Shown: piece by piece, positions 39,016 through 46,878 of the stretch
Numbering within the stretch: the first letter of the stretch is position 1
How the letters are laid out: the number at the start of each line of letters is the position of its first letter
Assembly: GCF_001040705.1 (NCBI RefSeq)
Contig: NZ_CVQP01000012.1
Span: 184,911-248,910, forward strand
DNA length: 64,000 nt
DNA from: Rhodococcus sp. RD6.2
Lineage (GTDB): Bacteria > Actinomycetota > Actinomycetes > Mycobacteriales > Mycobacteriaceae
Direction of reading: 5' to 3'
Notes under the pieces: generated by a model
What the model saw: only the letters and a program-made list of their open reading frames with translations
Databases searched by the model: none
What the model was told of the DNA's origin: nothing
Made by a program: the position numbers and the translations under genes

Positions 39016-41874
39016 TCACGATCCGAAGATGTTCTCCAACGAACCACCCCCCGGGGTGCCCGGATCCGTCGTCACCGCGACGGTCGCGACGTCCGAGGTG
39101 GACGCGTTGTGGGTGGCGTCACCGGAGTAGGCAGCGGTGATGTTGTGGGTGCCGTCGGTGGTGAAGGTGTGGTTCAGCGTCGCAACACCGTTGACGACCG
39201 GTGCAGTACCGAGAACCGTTGCACCATCCTTGAACTCGACCGTTCCGCTGGCATCGGTCGGGCTCACGATTGCCTTGAGCTCGACGGCGGTGCCTGTCTT
39301 GGCGGTCGCCGGGACGTTCACGGTCGTGGCGGTGTCGACGACGACGATGTCGGTGGAGACCTCCACGGTGCCGGCGACCGAGGTCGACGGGTTGTGGGTG
39401 GCATCACCGGAGTAGGCGGCGGTGATGTTGTGGGTGCCGTCGGTGGTGAAGGTGTGGTTCAGCGTCGCAACACCATTGGTGACCGGTGCGGTGCCGAGAA
39501 CGGTTGCGCCGTCTTTGAACTCGACGGTGCCGGTCGCGGTGTTCGGATTCAGGGTGGCGGTGAGGGCCACCTCGGCACCGGTCTTGGCGGTCGCCGGGAC
39601 GTTCAGGTCGGTGGTCGAGTCGACGATCACCGGGTCGGTGGAGACCTCAACCGTGCCGGCCGCGGAGGTCGACGGGTGGTTGGTGGCGTCACCGGAGTAG
39701 GCGGCGGTGATGTTGTGGGTGCCGTCGGTGGTGAAGGTGTGGTTCAGCGTCGCAACACCATTGGTGACCGGTGCGGTGCCGAGAACGGTTGCGCCGTCCT
39801 TGAACTCGACGGTGCCCGTGGCGTCGGACGGTGCGACGGTGGCGGTGAGGTCTACGGCGGTGCCGGTCTTGGCGGTGCCGGGGACGTTCAGCGTCGTGGT
39901 GGTGTCGACGATCACCGGGTCGGTGGAGACCTCAACCGTGCCGGCCGCGGAGGTCGACGGGTGGTTGGTGGCGTCACCGGAGTAGGCGGCGGTGATGTTG
40001 TGGGTGCCGTCGGTGGTGAAGGTGTGGTTCAGCGTCGCAACACCATTGGTGACCGGTGCGGTGCCGAGAACGGTTGCGCCGTCCTTGAACTCGACGGTGC
40101 CCGTGGCGTCGGACGGTGCGACGGTGGCGGTGAGGTCTACGGCGGTGCCGGTCTTGGCGGTGCCGGGGACGTTCAGCGTCGTGGTGGTGTCGACGATCAC
40201 CGGATCGGTGGAGACGTCGACGTTGCTCGCAGCGGAGGTGCTGGTGGCGAAGCCCTCGGCGCCGCTGTAGACGGCGGTGATGCTGTGCGCGCCGTCGGTG
40301 GTGAAGGTGTGGTTGAGCGTGGCCGTTCCACCGTTCACCGGAGCGGAACCGAGAACCGTTGCGCCGTCCTTGAACTCGACGGTGCCCGTGGCTTCCGTCG
40401 GGGCCACGGTGGCGGTGAGGTCGACGGCGGTGCCGGTCTTGGCGGTCGCCGGGACGTTCAGCGTCGTGGTGGTGTCGACGACGTTCACGGACACGTCGAC
40501 AGTCGAGGCTGCCGAGGTGGACGGGTGGTTCGTCGCGTCACCCGAGTACACGGCGGTGATGCTGTGCGCACCCGTGGTGGTGAAGGTGTGATTCAGAGTG
40601 GCGGTGCCGTTGTTGACAGCGACCGGTGCACCGATGTCGGTGGCGCCGTCCTTGAACTGGACGGTGCCGGTGGCGCCCGCGGGGGCGACGGTGGCGGTGA
40701 GGTCGACGGCGGTGCCGGTCTTGGCGGTCGCCGGGGCGTTCAGCGTCGTGGTGGTGTCGACGATCACCGGATCGGTCGAGACCTCGACGTTGCCCGCGGC
40801 GGACGTCGACGGGTTGCGCGTCGCATCGCCGCTGTAGACCGCCGTGATGCTGTGTGCGCCGTTGGTGGTGAAGGTGTGGTTCAGCGTCGCGGTGCCGTTA
40901 TTGACGGCGACGGGTGCGCCGATGTTCGTCCCGCCGTCCTTGAACTGGACGGTGCCGGTGGCGTCCGCGGGGGCGACGGTGGCGATGAGGTTGACGGCGG
41001 TGCCGGTCTTGGCGGTCGCCGGGACGTTCAGGGTCGTGGTGGAGTCCACGACGACCGGACCCGAGTTGCCGACGGTGATCGTCGCAAGCGGGCCGGCGCC
41101 TGCGTTGAGTGCGGCGTCCTTGTTGTCGCGCGGCGTGCAGCGCGTCGGGGCCCATTGGGTTCCCAGGAAGCTCGCTTTCGCGAGAGAGGTGCTGAAGCTC
41201 TCGTAGCTACCGTGGTTGGCGGCGGCGCCGGTGATGCGGACCCGCGGCGTGACAACTCCAGTGGCCAGAGCCCTGACGGTGATGTCGATGGCAGGCAGCC
41301 GGAACCAGGTGTCTCCGTTACTGCTGTTGGAGCCGTCCAGGTTCTTCTTGGTCTTGGGGACACGGATGCCACCCTCGGAGTTCGTGCTGCTGGTCGGGCT
41401 GTTACCGGCGACCTGGTTGTTGCCGGAGAGGCGGATCACTCGTCCGTTGGCGTCAACATTGCCGGAGTCGTTCACGAGGAGGACGTTCGGGGCGACGTTG
41501 TCCAGGCCGACGGCAGTGCCGGCGACCACGGCGCCGCTGACCCATTCCGTGTTGGCGGGGAGCTCGTAGTCGTACTTGATGCGGGAGATGTTCGTCGTGG
41601 TCGCGCCGGACTCGGAGTTGGGGTAAGACGACGCGTTCGGCTGGATGCGGTAGGTGAACACCTCCCCGGGGGCGACCGTGTCGGGAGCGTCGACCGTCAT
41701 GGAGGCGGCAACGTTCTTGTTCTGGTCACCGATGATGCTGCCTGCGACGCAAGCGCTACCGAAGTTGGTAACGCTGGTCGCCGCGTTGGCTGGGGTTCCG
41801 ATCAGCATCATCCCCGCTACGACCGCGGCTGATGTCACCGGCACGGCAACCTGCCGCATTGTTGGTTTTGGCAT
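39016..41874 (-). CDS. Secreted protein with seven Ig-like repeats (paralogue 2)
   Basis: The 952-residue product starts at the ATG at 41874, with GGAGGAG 7 bases upstream. A signal peptide (VPVTSAAVVAGMMLIGTPAN, cut near ANA-A) is followed by an N-terminal domain of about 250 residues rich in Asn, Ser and Thr with three cysteines, then seven Ig-like repeats of exactly 95 residues for most copies, then GTPGG and GSLENIFGS, the same end as paralogue 1. Repeats 4 and 5 are identical in DNA. The N-terminal domains of the two proteins differ, so they may bind different partners. No covalent anchor motif is seen. Confidence 0.82.
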   Translation of the reverse strand: MPKPTMRQVAVPVTSAAVVAGMMLIGTPANAATSVTNFGSACVAGSIIGDQNKNVAASMTVDAPDTVAPGEVFTYRIQPNASSYPNSESGATTTNISRIKYDYELPANTEWVSGAVVAGTAVGLDNVAPNVLLVNDSGNVDANGRVIRLSGNNQVAGNSPTSSTNSEGGIRVPKTKKNLDGSNSSNGDTWFRLPAIDITVRALATGVVTPRVRITGAAANHGSYESFSTSLAKASFLGTQWAPTRCTPRDNKDAALNAGAGPLATITVGNSGPVVVDSTTTLNVPATAKTGTAVNLIATVAPADATGTVQFKDGGTNIGAPVAVNNGTATLNHTFTTNGAHSITAVYSGDATRNPSTSAAGNVEVSTDPVIVDTTTTLNAPATAKTGTAVDLTATVAPAGATGTVQFKDGATDIGAPVAVNNGTATLNHTFTTTGAHSITAVYSGDATNHPSTSAASTVDVSVNVVDTTTTLNVPATAKTGTAVDLTATVAPTEATGTVEFKDGATVLGSAPVNGGTATLNHTFTTDGAHSITAVYSGAEGFATSTSAASNVDVSTDPVIVDTTTTLNVPGTAKTGTAVDLTATVAPSDATGTVEFKDGATVLGTAPVTNGVATLNHTFTTDGTHNITAAYSGDATNHPSTSAAGTVEVSTDPVIVDTTTTLNVPGTAKTGTAVDLTATVAPSDATGTVEFKDGATVLGTAPVTNGVATLNHTFTTDGTHNITAAYSGDATNHPSTSAAGTVEVSTDPVIVDSTTDLNVPATAKTGAEVALTATLNPNTATGTVEFKDGATVLGTAPVTNGVATLNHTFTTDGTHNITAAYSGDATHNPSTSVAGTVEVSTDIVVVDTATTVNVPATAKTGTAVELKAIVSPTDASGTVEFKDGATVLGTAPVVNGVATLNHTFTTDGTHNITAAYSGDATHNASTSDVATVAVTTDPGTPGGGSLENIFGS
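39620..40189 (-). repeat. Two identical 285-bp units within Ig-repeat gene 2
   Basis: Positions 39620-39904 and 39905-40189 are identical base for base, and the identity runs 14 bases further. They encode consecutive Ig repeats. The flanking repeats differ at scattered sites, so this pair is a recent duplication or a product of gene conversion. Confidence 0.9.
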
Positions 41875-41967
41875 CGAGCACTCCTCCATGCCCCCGGACC
41901 GTGTCCGTAGGGCCTCGGCTGGGCGAAATTCACCACACCATGCCAGTGGAAGTGAGAACGCGTTGCA

Positions 41968-41981
41968 GTTTGGGAGAATTT
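41968..41981 (-). promoter_or_regulatory. Motif shared by the two Ig-repeat genes, copy 2
   Basis: An identical GTTTGGGAGAATTT lies 94 bases upstream of the start of paralogue 2, in the same orientation as copy 1. The surrounding 41890-42128 interval is markedly AT-rich for this genome and contains no gene. Confidence 0.5.
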
Positions 41982-42128
41982 TGTTTGCGCGATCCGACGA
42001 TTCATCTACTCGGTCTACGTTGGTTCTGGCAACAGCCCTCTACCTGGGGTTTAACCTACTGTCGAGTAATAATTCCATCGCATGGTTAACACTAACTTCG
42101 ACAATTGTTGACACAATTGGGAACGTAT

Positions 42129-43049
42129 TCAGTTGGATTCGCAGGCGACGCCGTCGCCGTCGCCGTCCATCTCGGCCCGGTATCCGGGGCGTCCCACGTG
42201 TAGGGGTGCGGCATTCGCGGCGCGCGCGGCAGCGCAGTTGGCGAAGTAGGTGCCCCCGCGATCGGTCGGCACCGTCTCCGGCTGCGGCGCCGCGGCGGAT
42301 TCGGCCGAGTCGCAGTTCCCCAGCACCCGCGCCATCGCGTCGTGTTCGGCCTGCGTGACCCAGAGTCCGTACTTCGCCTTCACGGCGATCTGACGCGCGA
42401 TGTACGTGCAGCGGTAGCCCTTTCGCGGCGGCAGCCAGGTCGCGGCATCGCCGTCCCCCTTCTCCTGGTTCACCGCCCCCGCCACGGCCTGGAGGTTGAG
42501 TGGGTCGTTCGCGAGCGCCGTGCGGGTGGGAAGGTCGAGTTGCTGGGCGCCGGTCTGCCAAGCATTCGACAACGCGACCACGTGGTCGATCTGCACGAGC
42601 GGCGAGGTGTCCTGCCCGGACACGAAAGGGTTTGTATTGCCGGTGTATTCGTCGAAGTGAGACCCGGACTGCACCTTGCATCCCCGGGTTCCGTCCTTCG
42701 TCACGACCGCAGTGAGGTCGCGCCGGAGGATGTCGTTGCGGGTGTCGCACCCGTTGTGGCCGCCGTCGACATCGACGTCATCCGTCCACGACTCACCGAA
42801 CTGCACACGCTCGTAGCCGGTCTTGGGTGCCCGTCCCTTGATCGGCAAGCCGGACAGCAGCGCGAGTGCTTCGGCGGCGTCGGCGTTTTCGAGCGCACTC
42901 GGCGTGGAGACGGCCGTGAGTGCCGCGTCCGCCGGCGAGTCCGTCGACGTCGCAGGCGGCGCGGCATCGTCACTCGCGCAGCCGGACGACCACACAAGGA
43001 TCGGCATCAGAATCGCCACGAGACCTGTGCGAATACGACGGCGCGACAT
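42129..43049 (-). CDS. Lipoprotein HNH nuclease (DUF1524) with excalibur domain
   Basis: This 306-residue protein has a lipoprotein signal (VAILMPILVWSSGC; Cys about residue 24), a DUF1524/HNH nuclease region (VQIDHVVALSNAWQTGAQQL with the DH pair, then NDPLNLQAVAGAVNQEKGD) and a C-terminal excalibur calcium-binding motif (MDGDGDGVACE). The combination indicates a nuclease exposed at the cell surface that may use Ca2+ and degrade external DNA for nutrients or defence. Related secreted HNH-excalibur proteins are common in actinobacteria. It stands alone, divergent from a VOC protein gene. Confidence 0.85.
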   Translation of the reverse strand: MSRRRIRTGLVAILMPILVWSSGCASDDAAPPATSTDSPADAALTAVSTPSALENADAAEALALLSGLPIKGRAPKTGYERVQFGESWTDDVDVDGGHNGCDTRNDILRRDLTAVVTKDGTRGCKVQSGSHFDEYTGNTNPFVSGQDTSPLVQIDHVVALSNAWQTGAQQLDLPTRTALANDPLNLQAVAGAVNQEKGDGDAATWLPPRKGYRCTYIARQIAVKAKYGLWVTQAEHDAMARVLGNCDSAESAAAPQPETVPTDRGGTYFANCAAARAANAAPLHVGRPGYRAEMDGDGDGVACESN

Positions 43050-43150
43050 GGCGATGGGAGGCTCCTGTGTCGAGTGGGTGCCCGCAACTCTGCCCTGACA
43101 GTGTGGCGCGGCGTTCTGCGGGGTCGGGCGGTCACCGATAGCCTCGGGTG

Positions 43151-43528
43151 ATGCGAATCAAGATGTGCGGTGTCCACGTCATCGATCCCGCCGCGGCGTT
43201 CGACTTCTACACCCAGACGCTGGGGTTCCAGGAACTGCTCGCCATGCCCGACCACAATCTGTTCATCGTGAAGTCCCCGCAGGATCCGGACGGAGTGGGC
43301 CTGCTCCTCGAGCCGAGCGACAACCCGATCGCCACCGCGTACCGCGAGGGCGTCTACGGACTTGGTCTGCCCGCGATCGTGTTCGGGGTGCCCGACGTGA
43401 GGGCGGAGTACGAGCGGCTGATCGGCCTCGGCGTCCGATTCACCGGCGAGCCGACCACCGATCCGTCCGGCGCCTCGGCAGTCTTCGACGACACCTGCGG
43501 CAACCTGATCCAGATTCACCAGGACTAG
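43151..43528 (+). CDS. VOC family (glyoxalase-like) protein
   Basis: This 125-residue single VOC unit has two beta-alpha-beta-beta-beta halves: HVIDPAAAFDFYTQTLGFQE at the N-terminus and VRFTGEPTTDPSGASAVFDD near the end, with metal ligands expected at the first-strand His and the C-terminal Gln in NLIQIHQD. The family includes glyoxalases, dioxygenases and antibiotic-binding proteins, so the reaction is not known. The ATG at 43151 directly follows a GTG; either could start. Confidence 0.8.
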   Translation: MRIKMCGVHVIDPAAAFDFYTQTLGFQELLAMPDHNLFIVKSPQDPDGVGLLLEPSDNPIATAYREGVYGLGLPAIVFGVPDVRAEYERLIGLGVRFTGEPTTDPSGASAVFDDTCGNLIQIHQD

Positions 43529-43577
43529 GCAACCGTTTCGACACCCAACGCCCGAGGGCTGCCGAGGTGACTTGGCT

Positions 43578-43592
43578 ACTTGTCTGACAAGT
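43578..43592. promoter_or_regulatory. Palindromic operator of GntR gene
   Basis: ACTTGTCTGACAAGT is a perfect 15-base palindrome containing the TTGTCNGACAA core typical of FadR-subfamily GntR sites. It lies 45 bases before the GntR start and suggests autoregulation. Confidence 0.7.
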
Positions 43593-43636
43593 GGCTATCG
43601 TCGGTGACGACACCTCCGACGAAGGGCGCCCCGACC

Positions 43637-44314
43637 ATGATGGACGCGCTGACCAGGGTGCCGCTGTCGCAGCGTGCCGCCCAGTCGCTGCTCGACGAGA
43701 TCGCGAACGGTACGTGGGACGTCGGCGACCAGCTGCCCGGCGAGATGGCCCTCGCCTCCGAACTCGGGGTCGGCAGATCCACCATCCGCGAGGCGATCCG
43801 CCAACTCGTGGCGCGGCGCGTCCTCGTCACTCGCCAGGGTGTCGGCGTCTTCGTCGCCGCCGTCGATGCCGTCGACGAGTGGAACCGGCTCGCCGAACTC
43901 GCCGCGATCACCGACGTCGTCCAGGTGCGCGTGGCCATCGAGTCTCGCGCGGCGGCGCTCGCCGCCGGCCACCGCGACAGCACCGACGTCGCAGCGATCA
44001 CCCGTGCACTGGAGGAGCGGAACGCGCACACCGACGCGTCGCCCGCCGATCTCGCCGTCCGGGACATCGTCTTCCATCGAACGGTTGTCGCCGCAGCCCA
44101 CAATCCGCTCCTCCTTGCGCTCTTCGACACCATCCGTCCCCGCCTGGTCGACGAGATGTCCCGTCTCCTCGAGCTCCTGCCCGTCGCCGACCACGACGCG
44201 GGCGATCACGCAGCCGTCGTCGACGCCGTGCTCGCGGGTGACGCCGAGCTGGCCGAAAGTCTCACGCGCACAAATCTTCTCGGAATCGCTACCGCCCTCG
44301 GAGCGCTCTCGTGA
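43637..44314 (+). CDS. GntR family (FCD-type) transcriptional regulator
   Basis: This 225-residue regulator has an N-terminal winged helix (LLDEIANGTWDVGDQLPGEM, then LGVGRSTIREAIRQLVARRV) and an all-helical FCD effector domain (VRVAIESRAAALAAG; the metal ligands appear in VRDIVFHRTVV, with later His residues in ADHDAGDHAAV). FCD regulators usually sense small carboxylates with a bound metal. Two adjacent ATGs (43637, 43640) are possible. The palindrome at 43578 is its probable operator. It overlaps the following ABC ATPase gene by 4 bases. Confidence 0.88.
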   Translation: MMDALTRVPLSQRAAQSLLDEIANGTWDVGDQLPGEMALASELGVGRSTIREAIRQLVARRVLVTRQGVGVFVAAVDAVDEWNRLAELAAITDVVQVRVAIESRAAALAAGHRDSTDVAAITRALEERNAHTDASPADLAVRDIVFHRTVVAAAHNPLLLALFDTIRPRLVDEMSRLLELLPVADHDAGDHAAVVDAVLAGDAELAESLTRTNLLGIATALGALS

Positions 44315-45117
44315 CCGGTGTGGGGAATGTTCCCGTGCTGTCCGTGCGTGACGTCGCCGTCGTCCGGCAGGGGAGAGAGCTCATCGCCGACATCTCTGTC
44401 GACGTCGCCGCCGGTGAACAGTGGGCGTTGCTCGGCCCCAACGGGGCAGGCAAGTCCACGCTCCTTGCGCTGAGCGGGGCGCGCCTGCATCCGACCCGCG
44501 GCACGGTCCACGTCCTCGGACATCGGCTCGGCCGTGTCGACATGAGGGCCCTGCGCACCCACATCGGACATGTCGACCCGCGGTCCCGGATCGAGCCGTC
44601 ACTCGGTGTCCGCGACGTCGTCCTGACGGGATTGCTCGCCGCCGCCGACCTACCCAAGCGATGGCAGCCGTCCGAGGCGGACCTCCAGCGGACCGACGAG
44701 CTGATCGGCTCACTCGGACTTGCGGCCCGCGTCGACAGCCCCTGGGCCGTCCTGTCCCAGGGTGAGCGTGGCCGCGCGCTCATCGCCCGTGCGCTCGTCG
44801 TGGAACCTCACCTGCTGCTGCTCGACGAACCGACCACCGGGCTCGACCTCGCGGCGCGCGAAATACTCCTCGACGTCCTGATGGACCTGCGCACACTGCG
44901 ACCCGACCTGGCGTCGGTGCTCGTCACCCACCACCTCGAGGAACTTCCCGCCTCGACGACGCACGCCCTGGTGCTCTCCGAGGGGCGGGTGATGGCGTCG
45001 GGTTCCGTCGACGACGTCCTCGATTCCGACACCGTGTCCCGCGCGTTCGGACATCCGGTTCGGATCGAACGGAACAACGGACGGTGGTCCGCGACCAGCG
45101 CGGCTCGAATTCACTGA
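44311..45117 (+). CDS. ABC transporter ATP-binding protein without a nearby permease
   Basis: This 268-residue ATPase has a Walker A (GPNGAGKSTLLALSGARLHP), signature LSQGERGRALIARALVVEP and Walker B HLLLLDEPTTGLDL, followed by the H-loop VLVTHHLEELP. It resembles the ModF/YlmA-like group of ATPases that occur without a membrane partner. Its GTG overlaps the GntR stop (GTGA), so the regulator and ATPase are coupled. No permease or binding protein is encoded here; the role could be import with a remote permease or a non-transport function. Confidence 0.85.
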   Translation: MTGVGNVPVLSVRDVAVVRQGRELIADISVDVAAGEQWALLGPNGAGKSTLLALSGARLHPTRGTVHVLGHRLGRVDMRALRTHIGHVDPRSRIEPSLGVRDVVLTGLLAAADLPKRWQPSEADLQRTDELIGSLGLAARVDSPWAVLSQGERGRALIARALVVEPHLLLLDEPTTGLDLAAREILLDVLMDLRTLRPDLASVLVTHHLEELPASTTHALVLSEGRVMASGSVDDVLDSDTVSRAFGHPVRIERNNGRWSATSAARIH

Positions 45118-45142
45118 GCAGGCACGGCATCGAGCCGAAACG

Positions 45143-45183
45143 ACGAGAGGCTCCATCCGAACGAATCGGATGGAGCCTCTCGT
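45143..45183. terminator. Bidirectional terminator between ABC gene and tRNA-Pro
   Basis: A perfect 18-bp stem (45143-45160 with 45166-45183) with an ACGAA loop ends both the ABC ATPase transcript and, from the other side, the tRNA transcript. Confidence 0.78.
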
Positions 45184-45188
45184 CATTG

Positions 45189-45262
<74 letters not shown>

Positions 45263-45300
45263 AGTATTGCCGCTCCCCGTTCCCGGGCAGCCAGCAAAGC

Positions 45301-46263
45301 TTAGCGCACGACTGCCGAAGAACGCGAAACGCCTGGTCGAACCCCCTGTTCGGGCCCCTTGTCCGCGGTCGGTACGAGGGTCAGCAGGGTGGCCTCGGGA
45401 CGGCAGCAGAACCGGGCCGGGGCGTACGGGGAGGTGCCGATCCCGGCGGAGACGTGCAACTGCATCCGTGAACCCCACCGCGACGGACCCTTCACCCGTG
45501 AGCGGTCGAGTTGGCAGTTGGTGACGAGTGCGCCGTAGAACGGCAGGCACAGTTGGCCGCCGTGGGTGTGGCCGGCGAGCACGAGGTCGTAGCCGTCCTC
45601 GGCGAAGCGGTCGAGAACCCGAGGCTCCGGGGAATGGGTGATGCCCAGCTTCAGGTTCGCCATCGGATTCGGCGGACCCGCGATGGTGTCGTAGCGGTCC
45701 CGCTTCAGGTGCGGGTCGTCGACGCCTGCCGTCGCGATCCGCACGCCCGCCACTTCGAGCTCCCGACGGTTGTGCGTGACGTCGAGCCACCCGCGTTCGG
45801 TGAACGCCGCGCGCAGATCCTGCCAGGGCAGCGGTTCGCCGAAGGTGCGCTTGTGCTCCTTCTTGAAGTACTTGAACGGGTTCTTCGGCTTGGGGCCGAA
45901 GTAGTCGTTGCTACCGAAGACGAACAGTCCGGGGCGGGCGAGCAGCCCGCCCATCGACTGGACGACGGATGGCACCGCCCGCAGGTGGGACAGGTTGTCG
46001 CCGGTGTTGACCACCAGGTCGGGCTCGAGCCGGTCGAGCTCGCGGAGCCAGTTCTGCTTGAGCTTCTGCCCGGGCATCATGTGCAGGTCGCTCAGATGCA
46101 GGACGCGCAGGCTCGAGGAGCCTGGCTCCAGAACCGGCATGGTCACCTCGCGCAACGTGAAGGCGTTGCGCTCGATCAGGGAGGCGTAACCGACGCCGAG
46201 CACTGCAGCACCGGCCAGACCGGTGGCGGCGCCCCGCAGGGCCGTGCGTGGATTGTCAAACAC
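45301..46263 (-). CDS. Membrane-anchored metallophosphoesterase (YaeI-like; Rv3683 homologue)
   Basis: This protein of about 320 residues has an N-terminal hydrophobic helix (AATGLAGAAVLGVGYASLIE) and a calcineurin-like phosphoesterase domain with metal motifs VLHLSDLHMMPGQ, VNTGDNLSH, GSNDYFG, GITHSPEP and AGHTHGGQL. YaeI-type members hydrolyse phosphodiesters at the membrane; the natural substrate is not known. The GTG at 46263 is chosen because the anchor starts soon after; an ATG at 46296 is an alternative. Its place beside ponA2 and whiB4 is conserved in mycobacteria, suggesting a cell-wall role. Confidence 0.88.
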   Translation of the reverse strand: MFDNPRTALRGAATGLAGAAVLGVGYASLIERNAFTLREVTMPVLEPGSSSLRVLHLSDLHMMPGQKLKQNWLRELDRLEPDLVVNTGDNLSHLRAVPSVVQSMGGLLARPGLFVFGSNDYFGPKPKNPFKYFKKEHKRTFGEPLPWQDLRAAFTERGWLDVTHNRRELEVAGVRIATAGVDDPHLKRDRYDTIAGPPNPMANLKLGITHSPEPRVLDRFAEDGYDLVLAGHTHGGQLCLPFYGALVTNCQLDRSRVKGPSRWGSRMQLHVSAGIGTSPYAPARFCCRPEATLLTLVPTADKGPEQGVRPGVSRSSAVVR

Positions 46264-46332
46264 CCATTCAGGATACGCAGCGTGCCGAATCGACATGCGC
46301 GTCGCCGGTGGCGGCGCGTAGCGTTCGAAACC

Positions 46333-46809
46333 ATGTCCGACTCCACAGCCACCCTGAAATCCACCCTCCGCGCCGACATGACCGCCGCGATGAAGGCCAA
46401 GGACACCCTGCGCCTCCAGACGCTGCGGATGGTCCTCGCCGCGATCCAGACCGAAGAGGTCTCCGGCAAGGAAGCCCGCGAACTGACCGACGACGACGTG
46501 CTCAAGGTGCTCGCCAAGGAGTCCAAGAAGCGCGGTGAGGCCGCCGAGATCTACACCGAGAACGGACGCGGGGAACTCGCCGCGAACGAGCGGGCGGAAG
46601 CACGGATCATCGACGAGTACCTGCCGACACCCCTGACCGACGCCGAGCTGGCCGACGTCGCGGACACCGCGATCGCACAGGTCGCCGAGGAGATCGGCGA
46701 ACGGCCCGGGATGAAGCAGATGGGCCAGGTCATGAAGGCAGCGACAGCACTCGCCGCAGGCAAGGCCGACGGCTCCCGCGTCTCGAAGGCGGTCCGGGAC
46801 CGCCTCTGA
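46333..46809 (+). CDS. GatB/YqeY domain protein
   Basis: This 158-residue all-helical protein of the YqeY family is related to the tail domain of GatB, which recognises misacylated tRNA. TLRLQTLRMVLAAIQTEEVS and EIIDEYLP-type segment ARIIDEYLPTPLTDAELADV are typical. Stand-alone YqeY proteins are widespread; a tRNA-related amidase accessory role has been proposed but is not established. It is divergent from the metallophosphoesterase gene and ends in a strong hairpin. Confidence 0.9.
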   Translation: MSDSTATLKSTLRADMTAAMKAKDTLRLQTLRMVLAAIQTEEVSGKEARELTDDDVLKVLAKESKKRGEAAEIYTENGRGELAANERAEARIIDEYLPTPLTDAELADVADTAIAQVAEEIGERPGMKQMGQVMKAATALAAGKADGSRVSKAVRDRL

Positions 46810-46822
46810 GTGCGCTGTCGGT

Positions 46823-46865
46823 CTGTGTGTGGTCGTCACCCCGACCGGGTGACGACCACACACAG
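46823..46865. terminator. Bidirectional terminator between yqeY-type gene and ponA2
   Basis: A perfect 19-bp stem (46823-46841 with 46847-46865) lies between the two convergent genes. Confidence 0.8.
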
Positions 46866-46878
46866 GCTGCGACGTTCG

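Noticed and set aside
39016..41100. The 285-bp repeats as a CRISPR array or mobile repeat
   Set aside because: The units are in-frame coding repeats of an Ig-like domain with no spacers, leader or cas genes.
38896..41832. A very long open frame (978 residues) on the + strand opposite Ig-repeat gene 2, and a similar one opposite Ig-repeat gene 1
   Set aside because: They are frame shadows of the repeat arrays: composition is Gly/Arg/Asp-rich low complexity, no signal or domain is seen, and the minus-strand frames have signal peptides, ribosome sites and recognisable repeats.
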